Source: Ignavibacteriota bacterium (lineage in GTDB: Bacteria; Bacteroidota; Ignavibacteria; Kapaibacteriales; UBA2268). From it: a stretch of DNA of 64,000 bases. Position numbers and translations under genes: made by a program. Location of the stretch: contig JAHBUQ010000002.1 of NCBI GenBank assembly GCA_019637995.1, positions 759,428-823,427 on the forward strand. Reading direction: 5' to 3'. The notes under the pieces are model-generated. The model ran no database searches. It saw nothing but the letters and a program-made list of their open reading frames with translations, and was not told the origin of the DNA. This document shows, piece by piece, positions 33,501 to 41,903 of the stretch (its first letter is position 1; every line of letters starts with the position of its first letter).

Positions 33501-33604
33501 ATACATTGTTTAAATAATAAAGTACATTGATTTTGTTAATAAGTAAAAAAGCATTGTGAATGATTTAGCAATCGGAATTTTATGATTCTGATGAAATATG
33601 AAAT

Positions 33605-33640
33605 AAGCCACTCCGAATTAGTCTTGGGGTGGCTTTTTTT
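33605..33640 (+). terminator. Rho-independent terminator after the Lgt-like gene
   Basis: AAGCCACTCC with GGGGTGGCTTTTTTT, almost the same sequence as the terminator at 30,673-30,708, so the two bracket the 30.8-33.5 kb cluster. Confidence 0.82.
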
Positions 33641-33694
33641 AGTATAACATTTCATTATATGAAAATCAATATTTTCATCGGCAACTACAATCAT

Positions 33695-33928
33695 TTATGA
33701 TGCTCGAGGAATTACGATTTCATTTTTTATGGTTTCTGCAGCAAAGAGTAAGCAAGCATTTATATCATCAATTGTTATTGATGGGTAAGAATCAAGTAGT
33801 TCTTCAATTGAATCACCGAAAGCCATTTTTTCAAGAATCAAATCAACAACAATACGTGTATTTTTAATAGCAGGTTTTCCAAAAAGCACTTCAGGATTTG
33901 ATGTTATATGTAATTTCAAATCTAGCAT
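33695..33928 (-). CDS. DUF433 antitoxin-like protein, orphan
   Basis: 77 residues with the DUF433 signature: ITSNPEVLFGKPAIKNTRIV, VDLILEKMAFGDSIEELLDSYPSI and DINACLLFAAETI. DUF433 proteins have a winged helix and usually pair with a DUF5615 (PIN-like) toxin encoded immediately downstream. Here no toxin gene follows on the same strand, only a terminator of the opposite strand. It may be a remnant of a lost pair. Confidence 0.82.
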   Translation of the reverse strand: MLDLKLHITSNPEVLFGKPAIKNTRIVVDLILEKMAFGDSIEELLDSYPSITIDDINACLLFAAETIKNEIVIPRAS

Positions 33929-34196
33929 ATCTAAACCTATCGTTAATTATTAATATTAGCTTTTAGACGCTATCAACCAAAGATAATTGCATCTTTTAAG
34001 TATTAAACTTGCTTCAATAATAGCTTCATCGGACTTGTAATCAAATGAAATACAAATTTAATAAGTGATATTTATTATTTCAATAATCCGCTCTCAAATT
34101 TCTTGGAGGCGACTAATACTTATAAAACTATATTGTTAAAAAAATTCGATTTGATTTAATACGTCAAGATATTTAATAAATTAATTGAGGATTATT

Positions 34197-34415
34197 ATGA
34201 ATACTGTTTCTTACACAAGTTTTAATGAAAACTCTAAACATTATTTAGAGAATATTGCCAAGACTAATAATGAAATATTGATTTTAAAAAACAGTAAACC
34301 TTTATTTAGGATTTCACTTGTGAAGAATCCAGAACCTGCAAATATTCTTAAAGGCAGTATTATATTTAAAAATGATATTTTAAGTCCAATTGATGATAAT
34401 TGGGATTCTGAGTAA
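34197..34415 (+). CDS. Phd/YefM-like antitoxin
   Basis: 72 residues from the ATG at 34,197; an upstream TTG at 34,185 is less likely. The start NTVSYTSFNENSKHYLENIA and ILILKNSKPLFRISLVK fit the Phd/YefM fold. The C-terminal half is short and acidic. The stop overlaps the start of a VapC-like gene (TAATG at 34,413-34,417), which is frameshifted. Confidence 0.72.
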   Translation: MNTVSYTSFNENSKHYLENIAKTNNEILILKNSKPLFRISLVKNPEPANILKGSIIFKNDILSPIDDNWDSE

Positions 34416-34797
34416 TGGTAATTCTTGATACACATGCCTGGATATATGGTTTGTTACCGAATCGCCGTATCTAAGTAATAATGCACTCAGCACTATCAAA
34501 GACATTGATATTTGCGGTATAAGTGCCATATCATGCTGGGAAGTAGCGATGTTGATTGAGAAAAAACGTATCGGATTTAGCTTCCCGATTGATGAATGGA
34601 TTAATTTAGCACTATCTAATGTTTTACTTTTACCTCTATCACCGGAAATTTCTATCAAAGCCGCAAAATTGGGAAATACTTTCCATGGTGACCCCGCTGA
34701 TAGAATTATAACAGCCACTGCTATATTGAATGATTGCTCTCTGATAACAAAAGATGAAAGGATTCAAAATTCAGGATTAGTAAGTACAATATGGTAG
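34415..34797 (+). pseudogene. VapC-type PIN toxin with a two-base frameshift in an AT repeat
   Basis: Frame 1 reads MVILDTHAWIYGLLPNRRI and stops. Removing two bases from the ATATAT at 34,442-34,447 gives DTHAWIWFVTESPYLSNN and a continuous PIN protein to 34,797 (with SAISCWEVAML, GDPADRIITATAI and LITKDERI). The total length (383 bases) is two over a multiple of three. It is either a dead toxin or one switched by slippage in the dinucleotide repeat. The cognate antitoxin is intact. Confidence 0.8.
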
Positions 34798-34903
34798 AAT
34801 TTATTATCATTTATTTAAGCATTTTTTGATGTAAATATTTTTCCCTTTCATATTTCAATAATTTTCATTAATTTTGAGAATTGAAAATATACTCATTTGA
34901 ATT

Positions 34904-36625
34904 ATGAAAAGATTTATTTGGTTATTGATTGTGATGATGCCGTTTCTGAGTTATGGTAACTTCGCTACTGAGGATGTAAATGATTTGATTATTGAAGGTA
35001 ACTCGCAATTATCAAATGGAAATTATCTGGATGCAATCCAATTTTTTAATCGAGCACTTGAAATTGAAGCTGAGAATTATCTGGCTTTTTATGGTAAAGG
35101 TTTGGCATATGAGAAGTTATATTACTTAGATACTGCAATTTTAAATTATCGGAAAGCAATTTATAATAAAGATGATTTCAGTTTGGCTTTTTACCGCTCA
35201 GGTGTTTTGAAATACAATTTTAATTTATACTCCCAAGCTCTTAAAGACTTCGAAAAAGTAACGCAATTAAATTCGAATAATCTTGAGGCTATGCTATATA
35301 CAGCCAATTGTTTTAAAAAGATGGGGTTATTCATCGGTGCATCTGATTTATATAAAAAATTAGCGGAAAAGTCAAAAAGTCATAAAGAATTCATGCTTCA
35401 ATCTTGTAAGGCACGTATCGATAATGAAGCTATTGAAAATACTATCTGTCATTTTGATTCTCTGGTAATCATATACCCTGATTATGATTCTGCGTTTTAT
35501 TACAGAGGGATGTGTAAAATGAATGCAGGATTGTTTTTACCTGCAATTGATGATTTCAGTATTGCAATTAACCTGAATGATAAATTTACCGGAGCATATA
35601 TTTATCGCGGAAGAGCAAAACAGATGTTAGATTCAAAGAAATCAAAGGAAGGAAATGAGGATTTAATTGCATGGAAACAAATTCAACCCGATTTTATTGA
35701 TATTGAATTAGAAAAGGCATATGACTATTATTTTGATTCATTGTATTACGATGCAATTGAACATTTCAATAATGTGGTTTCCGCTGATTCAGGGCGAACA
35801 GATGCTATACTGTCTCTTGGGCTGTGTTATTATGGTGTTAAGAATTTTGTACGGGCTTTGAATTTTGCTAATATGGTTTTACATAAATCACCCCAAAATA
35901 TTGATGCAGAACTATTAAAAGCAAAGATTTTTCATGGTATTGAGAAAGAAAAAGATAAGCAAAATAAATATATCAATGTAAAATATATTGCAACAATAAC
36001 CTCTTCTGATGTCCTTAGCGGCAATGTAATTAATGTCTTGAAACAGGCATTTGATAGAACTATGAGTTATGCTGGTTTCATCGAACCGATATATCATTAT
36101 GATTCTATTTTAGTATCAACTGAAAAAATAATCAAACTTGACCCCACAAATATTGATGGGTATTTAATAAGAGCTGAGACTTCATCAAATCGTCGTAAGG
36201 ACAGTGTCGCAGAGTATTGTTATGCAAAAGCTATTGAGTTAAGCAACGAACCGGAATGTTATTTTAAAAGAGGGTTATATTATTTAAAGAAAAAGGAATT
36301 TAATAAATCTCTTGATGATTTTATTAAAGCATACGAGCTTGGTTACCAAACGCTTGAAATTAAAATCATTAAAATCATTCTATATGAAATTACAGAGAGG
36401 GATGCATTCAGGTCTGCATATCTTAGCAGTGTATTCAAAGATGAGATATTAAATGCAAGTGCTAATTATTTTTATGGGTACTATCTGTTGGAATATCTTA
36501 ATGATTCACGCACTGCAATTAAATATTTCGATAAGGCAATTGAGATAGACCCCTATTATTATGATGCATACATTTATAAGAACAAAGCGAAAAACAAGAA
36601 AGAAAGCGGGATACATATCAGGTAG
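34904..36625 (+). CDS. Exported TPR protein
   Basis: 573 residues with a signal peptide (FIWLLIVMMPFLSYG) and many tetratricopeptide units, such as GNYLDAIQFFNRALEIEAEN, LYSQALKDFEKVTQLNSNN, LFLPAIDDFSIAINLND and DSRTAIKYFDKAIEIDP. TPR arrays bind partner proteins; the partner is unknown. Likely periplasmic. It stands alone between the dead VapC and a small hairpin spacer (36,626-36,918), in which only a weak 46-codon frame is seen. Confidence 0.8.
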   Translation: MKRFIWLLIVMMPFLSYGNFATEDVNDLIIEGNSQLSNGNYLDAIQFFNRALEIEAENYLAFYGKGLAYEKLYYLDTAILNYRKAIYNKDDFSLAFYRSGVLKYNFNLYSQALKDFEKVTQLNSNNLEAMLYTANCFKKMGLFIGASDLYKKLAEKSKSHKEFMLQSCKARIDNEAIENTICHFDSLVIIYPDYDSAFYYRGMCKMNAGLFLPAIDDFSIAINLNDKFTGAYIYRGRAKQMLDSKKSKEGNEDLIAWKQIQPDFIDIELEKAYDYYFDSLYYDAIEHFNNVVSADSGRTDAILSLGLCYYGVKNFVRALNFANMVLHKSPQNIDAELLKAKIFHGIEKEKDKQNKYINVKYIATITSSDVLSGNVINVLKQAFDRTMSYAGFIEPIYHYDSILVSTEKIIKLDPTNIDGYLIRAETSSNRRKDSVAEYCYAKAIELSNEPECYFKRGLYYLKKKEFNKSLDDFIKAYELGYQTLEIKIIKIILYEITERDAFRSAYLSSVFKDEILNASANYFYGYYLLEYLNDSRTAIKYFDKAIEIDPYYYDAYIYKNKAKNKKESGIHIR

Positions 36626-36857
36626 ATAGGAAGGAATAATTCGTAATACTTAATATTTCAAGTTTATCGGACTATAAATATTCAGAACAAATGAATAATT
36701 GTATAAATTCAATTATGGGAGACTTTCTGTCAACCAAATCTTATGGAGATTTTTACGTAATTCGTTTCTATCCTTACATCAAATTCGATTTTAAGGAATA
36801 TAAAGAGAAGCGAAGGTTGGATAAGAAATGAGTATTTTGACAAATTATATTATTTCA

Positions 36858-36892
36858 GTAAGCCGCTCTCACATTGCTTGAGAGCGACTTAC
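36858..36892. terminator. Hairpin between convergent genes
   Basis: GTAAGCCGCTCTC pairs with GAGAGCGACTTAC with one mismatch around a nine-base loop. It lies between the TPR gene and the convergent CoA-transferase gene. There is no clear T run, so its role as a terminator is likely but not certain. Confidence 0.5.
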
Positions 36893-36918
36893 TTGTTCAA
36901 AATGATTTCTTCAAAATC

Positions 36919-38115
36919 CTAAATTACACCTTTGTTTCGCAGTTCATTTCTTTGAAATTCATCATAGCCCAAATCAGATAATATCTCATCAGTATGTTGA
37001 GACAGCACCGGTGGTGGCGTTTCTACAAGACCCGGGGTTTTGCTGAATTTCGCAGTAAGATTGAACAATTTAACATTTCCTATATTAGCTACATCAACTG
37101 TGTTAAAGGTATTTCGGTGCTCAATCTGCTCTTGGTTAAGAGCATCGCCCAGCTTCAGAATAGCACCTGATGGTATTCCATTTGCATTCAGAATACTGAC
37201 CCAGTACTCTGTATTATTTGTTTTCAATTTTTCATTCAGGTACGGTGTAAGTTCAAAGCGATTATTCTTTCTGTCGTCACGAATTTTGAATCTTGCATCT
37301 TCTTTAAGCTCGGAAAGCCCTAAGATATCAGCCAAATTTTCCCACTGCTCCTGCTTATTTGCAGCAATATTGATATAACCGTCACTTGTTTCGAAAGTTC
37401 CGGAAGGAGCCGAACTGAAATTATCATTACCCAGAAGCTCAGGTTGCCTACCTCCTATCATAAGATTAGCAACAACCCATCCCATCGCAGGCATAATTGA
37501 ATCAAGCAGAGCAATATCAATAAATTGCCCTTCTTCGGTTCTCTCTCTGTGAAATAGTGCTGCCATCACTGCAAAAGCAGCATTCAGACCGCCTACTGTA
37601 TCGCAAATCGGGAAGCCTGCGCGCAGAGGATTTAGAGTTTCATCACCATTGACCGCCATCACGCCGCTCAGTCCTTGAATTATCTGGTCATAAGCAGGTT
37701 TGTTTGCATCGGGTCCGGTCTGCCCGAAGCCTGAGATTGCCATAAAGATGATTTTGGAATTTATTTTGCTCAAATCCTCATATCCAAGTCCCAATCTGTT
37801 CATGACACCCGGTCGGAAGTTCTCGACAACAACATCAGCATCTTTAGCAAGCTTCAAGAATATTTCCTTTGCTTCAGGCTCTTTTAGATTGAGAGTAAGT
37901 GATTTTTTATTTGCATTTTGGGCTGTAAAACTTGTGCCCATAAGTTTCTTATTGTATTCCGGTACGCAGCCGAGATTTCGTGCAAGGTCGCCCCCTTTAG
38001 GATTTTCAATTTTAATTACATCAGCACCAAGTAATGCCAAGTGAAGTGTTGCATAAGGACCACTGAGTACATTCGTCAAATCAAGGACTTTTATCCCTTC
38101 TAATATCTTTGTCAT
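36919..38115 (-). CDS. Family III CoA-transferase (CaiB/BaiF/Frc-like)
   Basis: 398 residues. The start LEGIKVLDLTNVLSGPYAT followed by LGADVIKIENPKGGD, then KSLTLNLKEPEA, VVENFRPGVMNRLGLGYE and ISGFGQTGP, is the family hallmark. The catalytic Asp (Asp143) is in PAYDQIIQG. These enzymes move CoA between carboxylic acids, for example succinyl-CoA and an aromatic or carnitine substrate. The substrate cannot be read from the sequence. It is a lone gene bordering the RHS-scar array. Confidence 0.9.
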   Translation of the reverse strand: MTKILEGIKVLDLTNVLSGPYATLHLALLGADVIKIENPKGGDLARNLGCVPEYNKKLMGTSFTAQNANKKSLTLNLKEPEAKEIFLKLAKDADVVVENFRPGVMNRLGLGYEDLSKINSKIIFMAISGFGQTGPDANKPAYDQIIQGLSGVMAVNGDETLNPLRAGFPICDTVGGLNAAFAVMAALFHRERTEEGQFIDIALLDSIMPAMGWVVANLMIGGRQPELLGNDNFSSAPSGTFETSDGYINIAANKQEQWENLADILGLSELKEDARFKIRDDRKNNRFELTPYLNEKLKTNNTEYWVSILNANGIPSGAILKLGDALNQEQIEHRNTFNTVDVANIGNVKLFNLTAKFSKTPGLVETPPPVLSQHTDEILSDLGYDEFQRNELRNKGVI

Positions 38116-38241
38116 TTTAACCTTTTAAGATAAATTTTCAATTTAAATTATTTTTGAACTACAAAAGTAATCTTTATAATTCAAATAGTCAAATTTAAAG
38201 GTTAATTCATTTATTTTCATATTAGTAATCATTTGCGTATG

Positions 38242-38266
38242 GAAAGCTGCATATTGTTTGAAGTTT
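38242..38266 (-). repeat. RHS core relic 6 (shortest)
   Basis: A 24-base match (38,243-38,266) to the part of the other relics that encodes FKQYAAF. It lies downstream of hicA on the minus strand and is the last scar of the array. Confidence 0.55.
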
Positions 38267-38299
38267 ATCTATTGGCTTCTGTGAATTTCAAAGAACAAA

Positions 38300-38542
38300 T
38301 TATTTATGGTAAAAATGGATATACAATTCATCTTCACTGATAAATCTTGATGCTTGATTGATAATAGCTTTTAAAGTGCCTTTATCTAACTCATTGTGAT
38401 TTGGGATTGTTATAACTTGTTTACCAAAATTGGTTTTTCTTGATAATTTTAAATGGCTACCTTTTTGTGAAGCTATTTCAAAATCAAATAAAAAAAAGAT
38501 TTTGATAACATCATTTCCAGATAATACTTTCAGCTTAGGCAT
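38300..38542 (-). CDS. hicA: HicA-like mRNA interferase toxin
   Basis: 80 residues with a double-stranded-RNA-binding-like fold. The catalytic His lies in KGSHLKLSR, and VITIPNHNELDKGTLKAII is the typical second half (the ...P.H..l..GTL..I pattern of HicA). HicA cleaves mRNA and tmRNA. It overlaps the end of hicB by eight bases. Here the antitoxin gene comes first, the reverse of classical hicAB but common for this subgroup. Confidence 0.85.
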   Translation of the reverse strand: MPKLKVLSGNDVIKIFFLFDFEIASQKGSHLKLSRKTNFGKQVITIPNHNELDKGTLKAIINQASRFISEDELYIHFYHK

Positions 38543-38762
38543 AAACTAATTCGCCTAAATCAAAATTGACAGAAACAGCAGGATTGTTCATTATATGCAG
38601 AGTATTTAAATCTTCATCTTCTAAATGCAACGACAGCGCTTCTTTTATATTTGCCATAGTTTCATCAAGTGATAAACCTTGCGTAACAATTGGTAAATCA
38701 ATACATTCGGCTACGTAATATTTTTCACCTTGATATATTTTGAAATTTATTATCTTTTTCAT
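38535..38762 (-). CDS. hicB: HicB-like antitoxin
   Basis: 75 residues with the partial RNase H-like HicB fold: GEKYYVAECIDLPIVTQGLS followed by LDETMANIKEALSLHLED, the usual tyrosine-rich strand and the TxGxSLxEAxxNxxEA pattern. No C-terminal DNA-binding domain is present. It would bind and block HicA. Confidence 0.85.
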   Translation of the reverse strand: MKKIINFKIYQGEKYYVAECIDLPIVTQGLSLDETMANIKEALSLHLEDEDLNTLHIMNNPAVSVNFDLGELVYA

Positions 38763-38806
38763 TTTAAATTTCTCGATATTGTGGTTTCAATTATTAAAAT
38801 AAGACA

Positions 38807-39055
38807 TTAAGTATCCTGAATTATTTTATTTCCAATTTTCTGATACGGCGACCACCCATAATATTTCTCAAATAGAGGGTCTATCGAATTAAACCGTCCT
38901 GTTATCGGGTCATACTTCCTAACTCCATGGTCTCCCAGATTATTCTCTACATCCTTCTCTTTACCGATATAGCCCTGCCTCGTAACTCCCAAAGTATCAA
39001 GAGTTTGCTCACCAAAAGCTGCATATTGTTTGAAGTTTTGTATAATTAATGTCAT
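38807..39055 (-). pseudogene. RHS core relic 1 (best preserved)
   Basis: 82 codons. After FKQYAAFGEQTLDTLGVTRQ it continues GYIGKEKDVENNLGDHGVR, KYDPITGRFNSIDPLFEKY and YGWSPYQ, the conserved core that precedes toxin tips in RHS/YD-repeat proteins. Only this last part of the RHS gene exists, and the end diverges (KIGNKIIQDT). Its ATG overlaps the stop of the PIN gene at 39,055. Confidence 0.82.
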
Positions 39056-39450
39056 TAATTTGTCAGTAAGCGTAAACCAAGAAAATCTCTGAAAGGCAGA
39101 AAGTCTTTGTCGTCTTGAAGTAATGTCAGATTGTTTTCAATACAATAAGTTGCTATGAGACAATCATTTAGTTTACGTATTGTGATACCTCGCTTTCGTA
39201 AGAATCTAAAATTTTGAGCTGACTGGATTGCAGTTTCCATGTTCAAAATATTCAAACTTAACATATTTCTAAACAAAAATTCTATTTCATTGAATTCTTT
39301 GTCAGAACTTACTCCTTGAAGAACCTCTAAAACAATCAAGTCAGCAACACAGACTAATTCGCTTCTTAATAGATTGAATAATTTATCGGTTGTTTCATTG
39401 CTAACCCCTCTAAAAAAGTTTATCCACACAGACGAATCAACCATTATCAT
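39055..39450 (-). CDS. vapC: VapC-like PIN toxin
   Basis: 131 residues: MIMVDSSVWINFFRG (first Asp), VCVADLIVLEVLQGV (Glu), RKLNDCLIATYCIENNLTLL (Asp) and DDKDFLPF, the four acidic sites of VapC ribonucleases. It overlaps the antitoxin gene by 14 bases. It appears complete. Confidence 0.88.
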   Translation of the reverse strand: MIMVDSSVWINFFRGVSNETTDKLFNLLRSELVCVADLIVLEVLQGVSSDKEFNEIEFLFRNMLSLNILNMETAIQSAQNFRFLRKRGITIRKLNDCLIATYCIENNLTLLQDDKDFLPFRDFLGLRLLTN

Positions 39451-39640
39451 TGTTAGACCTAAGAGTTTCTAAATCTCCTTCCCAACTGATATTTCCCCTA
39501 AGTTTAGCTATTTTGTTTTGTGCTTGAAATGCTATGAATAATCGAATAGATTCATCTAATACTATTCTCTTATCTTCATATCCTGAAAGAAGCAACGCCT
39601 TTCTCATCAACTCATCTGTATATATTTCTGCTGTTTGCAT
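39437..39640 (-). CDS. vapB: VapB-like antitoxin
   Basis: 67 residues: MQTAEIYTDELMRKALLLSG, then VLDESIRLFIAFQAQNKIAK and IRLRGNISWEGD-like text, resembling the VapB group whose C-terminus (GNISWEGDLETLR) inserts into the toxin. It belongs to the cassette between RHS relics 1 and 2. Confidence 0.82.
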   Translation of the reverse strand: MQTAEIYTDELMRKALLLSGYEDKRIVLDESIRLFIAFQAQNKIAKLRGNISWEGDLETLRSNNDNG

Positions 39641-39683
39641 TTTGCACCTATATTCATTTTAACCATTAATGACAATCTTTTTA

Positions 39684-39953
39684 TCAATTTATTTTATTCA
39701 TACAATACTGATATGGCGTCCACCCATAATACTTCTCCCATAGTGGGTCTGTCGCTAATTGACAATTTACAATTGATAATTGGCAATTACCGATAGTATA
39801 GTTCGCTATATTATCCTGCCTATTCATTGTCAATTATACATTATCAATTGTCAATTTTTGAATGCTCTGCCGTGTAACTCCCAAAGTATCGAGAGTAGTT
39901 TCACCAAAAGCCGCATATTGTTTGAAGTTCAAGAGTGTTCCACCTGTTTTCAT
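39684..39953 (-). pseudogene. RHS core relic 2 with an inserted palindromic segment
   Basis: Starts MKTGGTLLNFKQYAAFGETT and LDTLGVTRQ, then about 100 bases rich in inverted TTGACAATTGATAATG-like units with a stop. It resumes as the RHS core DPLWEKYYGWTPYQYCMNKIN and a stop. The insert replaces the core segment GYIGKEKD...FNSI of relic 1. Confidence 0.78.
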
Positions 39954-39954
39954 T

Positions 39955-40503
39955 TTAGTGTCCTGCCCACATTTTATGCCTATCTACAACACTCCATCTT
40001 TTTTTAATCCTTTTTAACTTATATAAAACTCCAACTCCTCTTCCTTCAAATATATAAGCACAATAGATAAAGATTATGGATTCTTTCTTTGTATAAATAA
40101 TTGGAGATAAGGATATAATATCATAACTGCGTGGATACTTTTCATAAAATATTTCCCAACCTTTATCTGCACTGGCATTAGTATCTAGGAAACAAGTGTC
40201 AATTTCTACTTGTGAAATCCTATATTTAATAATAGGGCTTTTCAAAATTGTACCAAAGTTTTCGATTTTATCAGACTCAGATAGAATTTTATTTCCTTTT
40301 TCAACAATCTTTTTGAACACATCAACTCGATAATCTTTGTGCTTTGATGGGAAATAATAACCTTGTTCATTCAAAATAAGAATACTATCAATTGAGTAAA
40401 ATTTTACCAAATCATCTAAAACAAAATTATATATGGATATTTCTTTATCAATTGAATTAATTGACAGAAATGAAGACCAAAAGAAAAATATTAAACTTTT
40501 CAT
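39955..40503 (-). CDS. Unknown exported or lipid-anchored protein, possible immunity protein
   Basis: 182 residues. A hydrophobic start (MKSLIFFFWSSFLSINSI), then a mostly polar body ending GVGVLYKLKRIKKRWSVVDR with a final HKMWAGH. No family recognised. The ending (aromatic-rich strand, short basic turn, W) recalls the last strands of cystatin/NTF2-like immunity and lipoprotein domains. It starts a cassette directly upstream of RHS relic 2 and may protect against an RHS-type toxin. That is an inference from position. Confidence 0.55.
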   Translation of the reverse strand: MKSLIFFFWSSFLSINSIDKEISIYNFVLDDLVKFYSIDSILILNEQGYYFPSKHKDYRVDVFKKIVEKGNKILSESDKIENFGTILKSPIIKYRISQVEIDTCFLDTNASADKGWEIFYEKYPRSYDIISLSPIIYTKKESIIFIYCAYIFEGRGVGVLYKLKRIKKRWSVVDRHKMWAGH

Positions 40504-40536
40504 TTTTTATTTATTTAGAAATTAAAATTGCATTGA

Positions 40537-40917
40537 TTATGATTTAAACACAGTCTGCTTTCTTTTCAGTATCAATTTGTCATTAGATATCTGATAATAA
40601 TAAAAAGTACCAGAACCATGACCAAAATTCATAACGGAGACGAATATCGCTACTCTATTAGAATCGCTATTATAAAATGGTCTTGATATAGATACTAAAT
40701 CTAAATCCTTGAATTTTTGCATCGCAATTTTGAGAGAGAGAAAAATATCATCTGATGTAATTCCTGAAAGAATTTCTTGTCTAATTGCACCAATAATTTC
40801 AACGGCACCGGTATCAATAAGCCGTCGAAGTTCCATTGACACAATTTGCTCAATTTCACTAAGTTTCTTTTTTCTAAAAACTAGTGACCAAACAGATGTA
40901 TCAACTAAGACTTGCAC
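40537..40917 (-). CDS. Chimeric PIN protein with replaced C-terminus
   Basis: 126 residues. Residues 1-74 (MQVLVDTSVWSLVFRKKKLS through FKDLDL) are nearly identical to the intact PIN toxin at 43,226. The last 52 (SISRPFYNSDSNRVAIFVSV, GHGSGTFYYYQ) come from something unrelated, similar in style to the end of secreted beta-rich proteins. The third acidic cluster of the PIN site is lost, so the toxin is probably inactive. Start is GTG. Confidence 0.72.
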   Translation of the reverse strand: MQVLVDTSVWSLVFRKKKLSEIEQIVSMELRRLIDTGAVEIIGAIRQEILSGITSDDIFLSLKIAMQKFKDLDLVSISRPFYNSDSNRVAIFVSVMNFGHGSGTFYYYQISNDKLILKRKQTVFKS

Positions 40918-41185
40918 TTCGATTCCTCATTGATTTATAATCGTAATCCTCAAAATATTCAATTTTTCCGAAAAAATCCTCAATCTTGTTATCTTTTTGG
41001 GCAACTTTTTCTTTCAGAATATTATTAATTACACTATTCAAATCATCAGTGTTATAAAAGTCTAAAAGCTGTTTAGCAAGTCCATCATTTAATGTTAGTT
41101 CAATTTGCATAATGTCCTCCAATCAAAAAAAATAATGACATTCTAAATTAAATCTTATTTTAAAACTTCATAAATCGAATTAAAC
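40697..41185. repeat. 489-bp direct repeat, copy 1
   Basis: Nearly identical to 43,428-43,915. It spans the front of the PIN gene, the antitoxin gene, its leader and the end of an RHS relic. Mismatches are few and scattered, so the duplication is recent. Confidence 0.85.
40901..41110 (-). CDS. PIN-module antitoxin, copy 1
   Basis: 69 residues from the ATG at 41,110, preceded by GGAGGAC. It begins MQIELTLNDGLAKQLLDFYN, continues TDDLNSVINNILKEKVAQKD, and has an acidic tail. It differs from the copy at 43,632 in only a few residues. The partner PIN toxin is chimeric and probably dead. Confidence 0.75.
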   Translation of the reverse strand: MQIELTLNDGLAKQLLDFYNTDDLNSVINNILKEKVAQKDNKIEDFFGKIEYFEDYDYKSMRNRSASLS

Positions 41186-41360
41186 GACCAGCACCCAAAG
41201 GGTTGTATTTTCTTACATAACCTGCACTGAGCGAAGTCGAAATGTGGTTACCCAAACCATTGTCAATTTTTCATTATCCATTGTCAATTTTTGAATGCCC
41301 TGCCTTGTAACTCCCAAAGTATCAAGAGTAGTCTCACCAAAAGCTGCATATTGTTTGAAG
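41173..41360 (-). pseudogene. RHS core relic 3
   Basis: Encodes FKQYAAFGETTLDTLGVTRQ and GIQKLTMDNEKLTM, then a GAGCGAAGTCGAA-type unit. In another frame it ends with VRKYNPLGAGRLIRF, the remainder of the RHS core (VRKYDPITGRFNSI in relic 1). It lies between the antitoxin at 40,901 and the immunity-like gene at 41,410. Confidence 0.75.
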
Positions 41361-41409
41361 TGTAACACTTTATTTTCTTCTAAAATATAAATTAACTTTT
41401 ATTAGCTCC

Positions 41410-41781
41410 TTATTCACTATGATTTAGTTCAATTATCTTACAATCTTTACTTCTAATTGACAGCATCGCTACACCTCCAAATGATAAAACATTAGGTTCG
41501 TTGCTAAAGTATGCTGTTCCTTTAATATGCCAAATCGTGTCTGTTCCCCTCTCTAAATTTACTTCATAAGGAAGTTGCCTTAATACATCATCACCAAAAT
41601 GTGCAATCCATATGGCTTCAGCAATTTTAACTGCTGTATTAGTATCTGGTAAATAATGACCAGGTAAAACCACTTTATTTGAATAATGAGTGGCAGCTAC
41701 ATAATAATTCGTATCTTTTACTTCACAACTGCAAAAAATAATCAATAAAATTAATGGGACTAGTTTTACATTGTTATTCAT
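41410..41781 (-). CDS. NTF2-fold immunity-like lipoprotein
   Basis: 123 residues with a lipobox (LILLIIFCSCEVKD). The mature part has YLPDTNTAVKIAEAIWIAHFGD, VNLERGTDTIWHIKGTAYFS and FGGVAMLSIRSKDCKII, the pattern of NTF2-fold immunity proteins of polymorphic toxin systems (TAxKIAEAIWxxxYG, WxVxG, GGVAxxxIxKxDGKI). It would sit in the periplasm or envelope and block a toxin delivered or made by an RHS-type gene. No such toxin is encoded nearby now, so it is an orphan. Confidence 0.72.
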   Translation of the reverse strand: MNNNVKLVPLILLIIFCSCEVKDTNYYVAATHYSNKVVLPGHYLPDTNTAVKIAEAIWIAHFGDDVLRQLPYEVNLERGTDTIWHIKGTAYFSNEPNVLSFGGVAMLSIRSKDCKIIELNHSE

Positions 41782-41903
41782 TTTAAAATATCTCCATATT
41801 ACCTAGTTTTTTTCAATTTTTGTGTTTCATTATCAACTTCATCGACCTCAGGAATATTCTGCTTCAGATGGAAATGGAAATATGAATAAATATTAATTGA
41901 GTT

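Noticed and set aside
36691..36831. 46-codon frame after the TPR gene
   Set aside because: Short, without a ribosome site or family match; the composition does not exclude chance.
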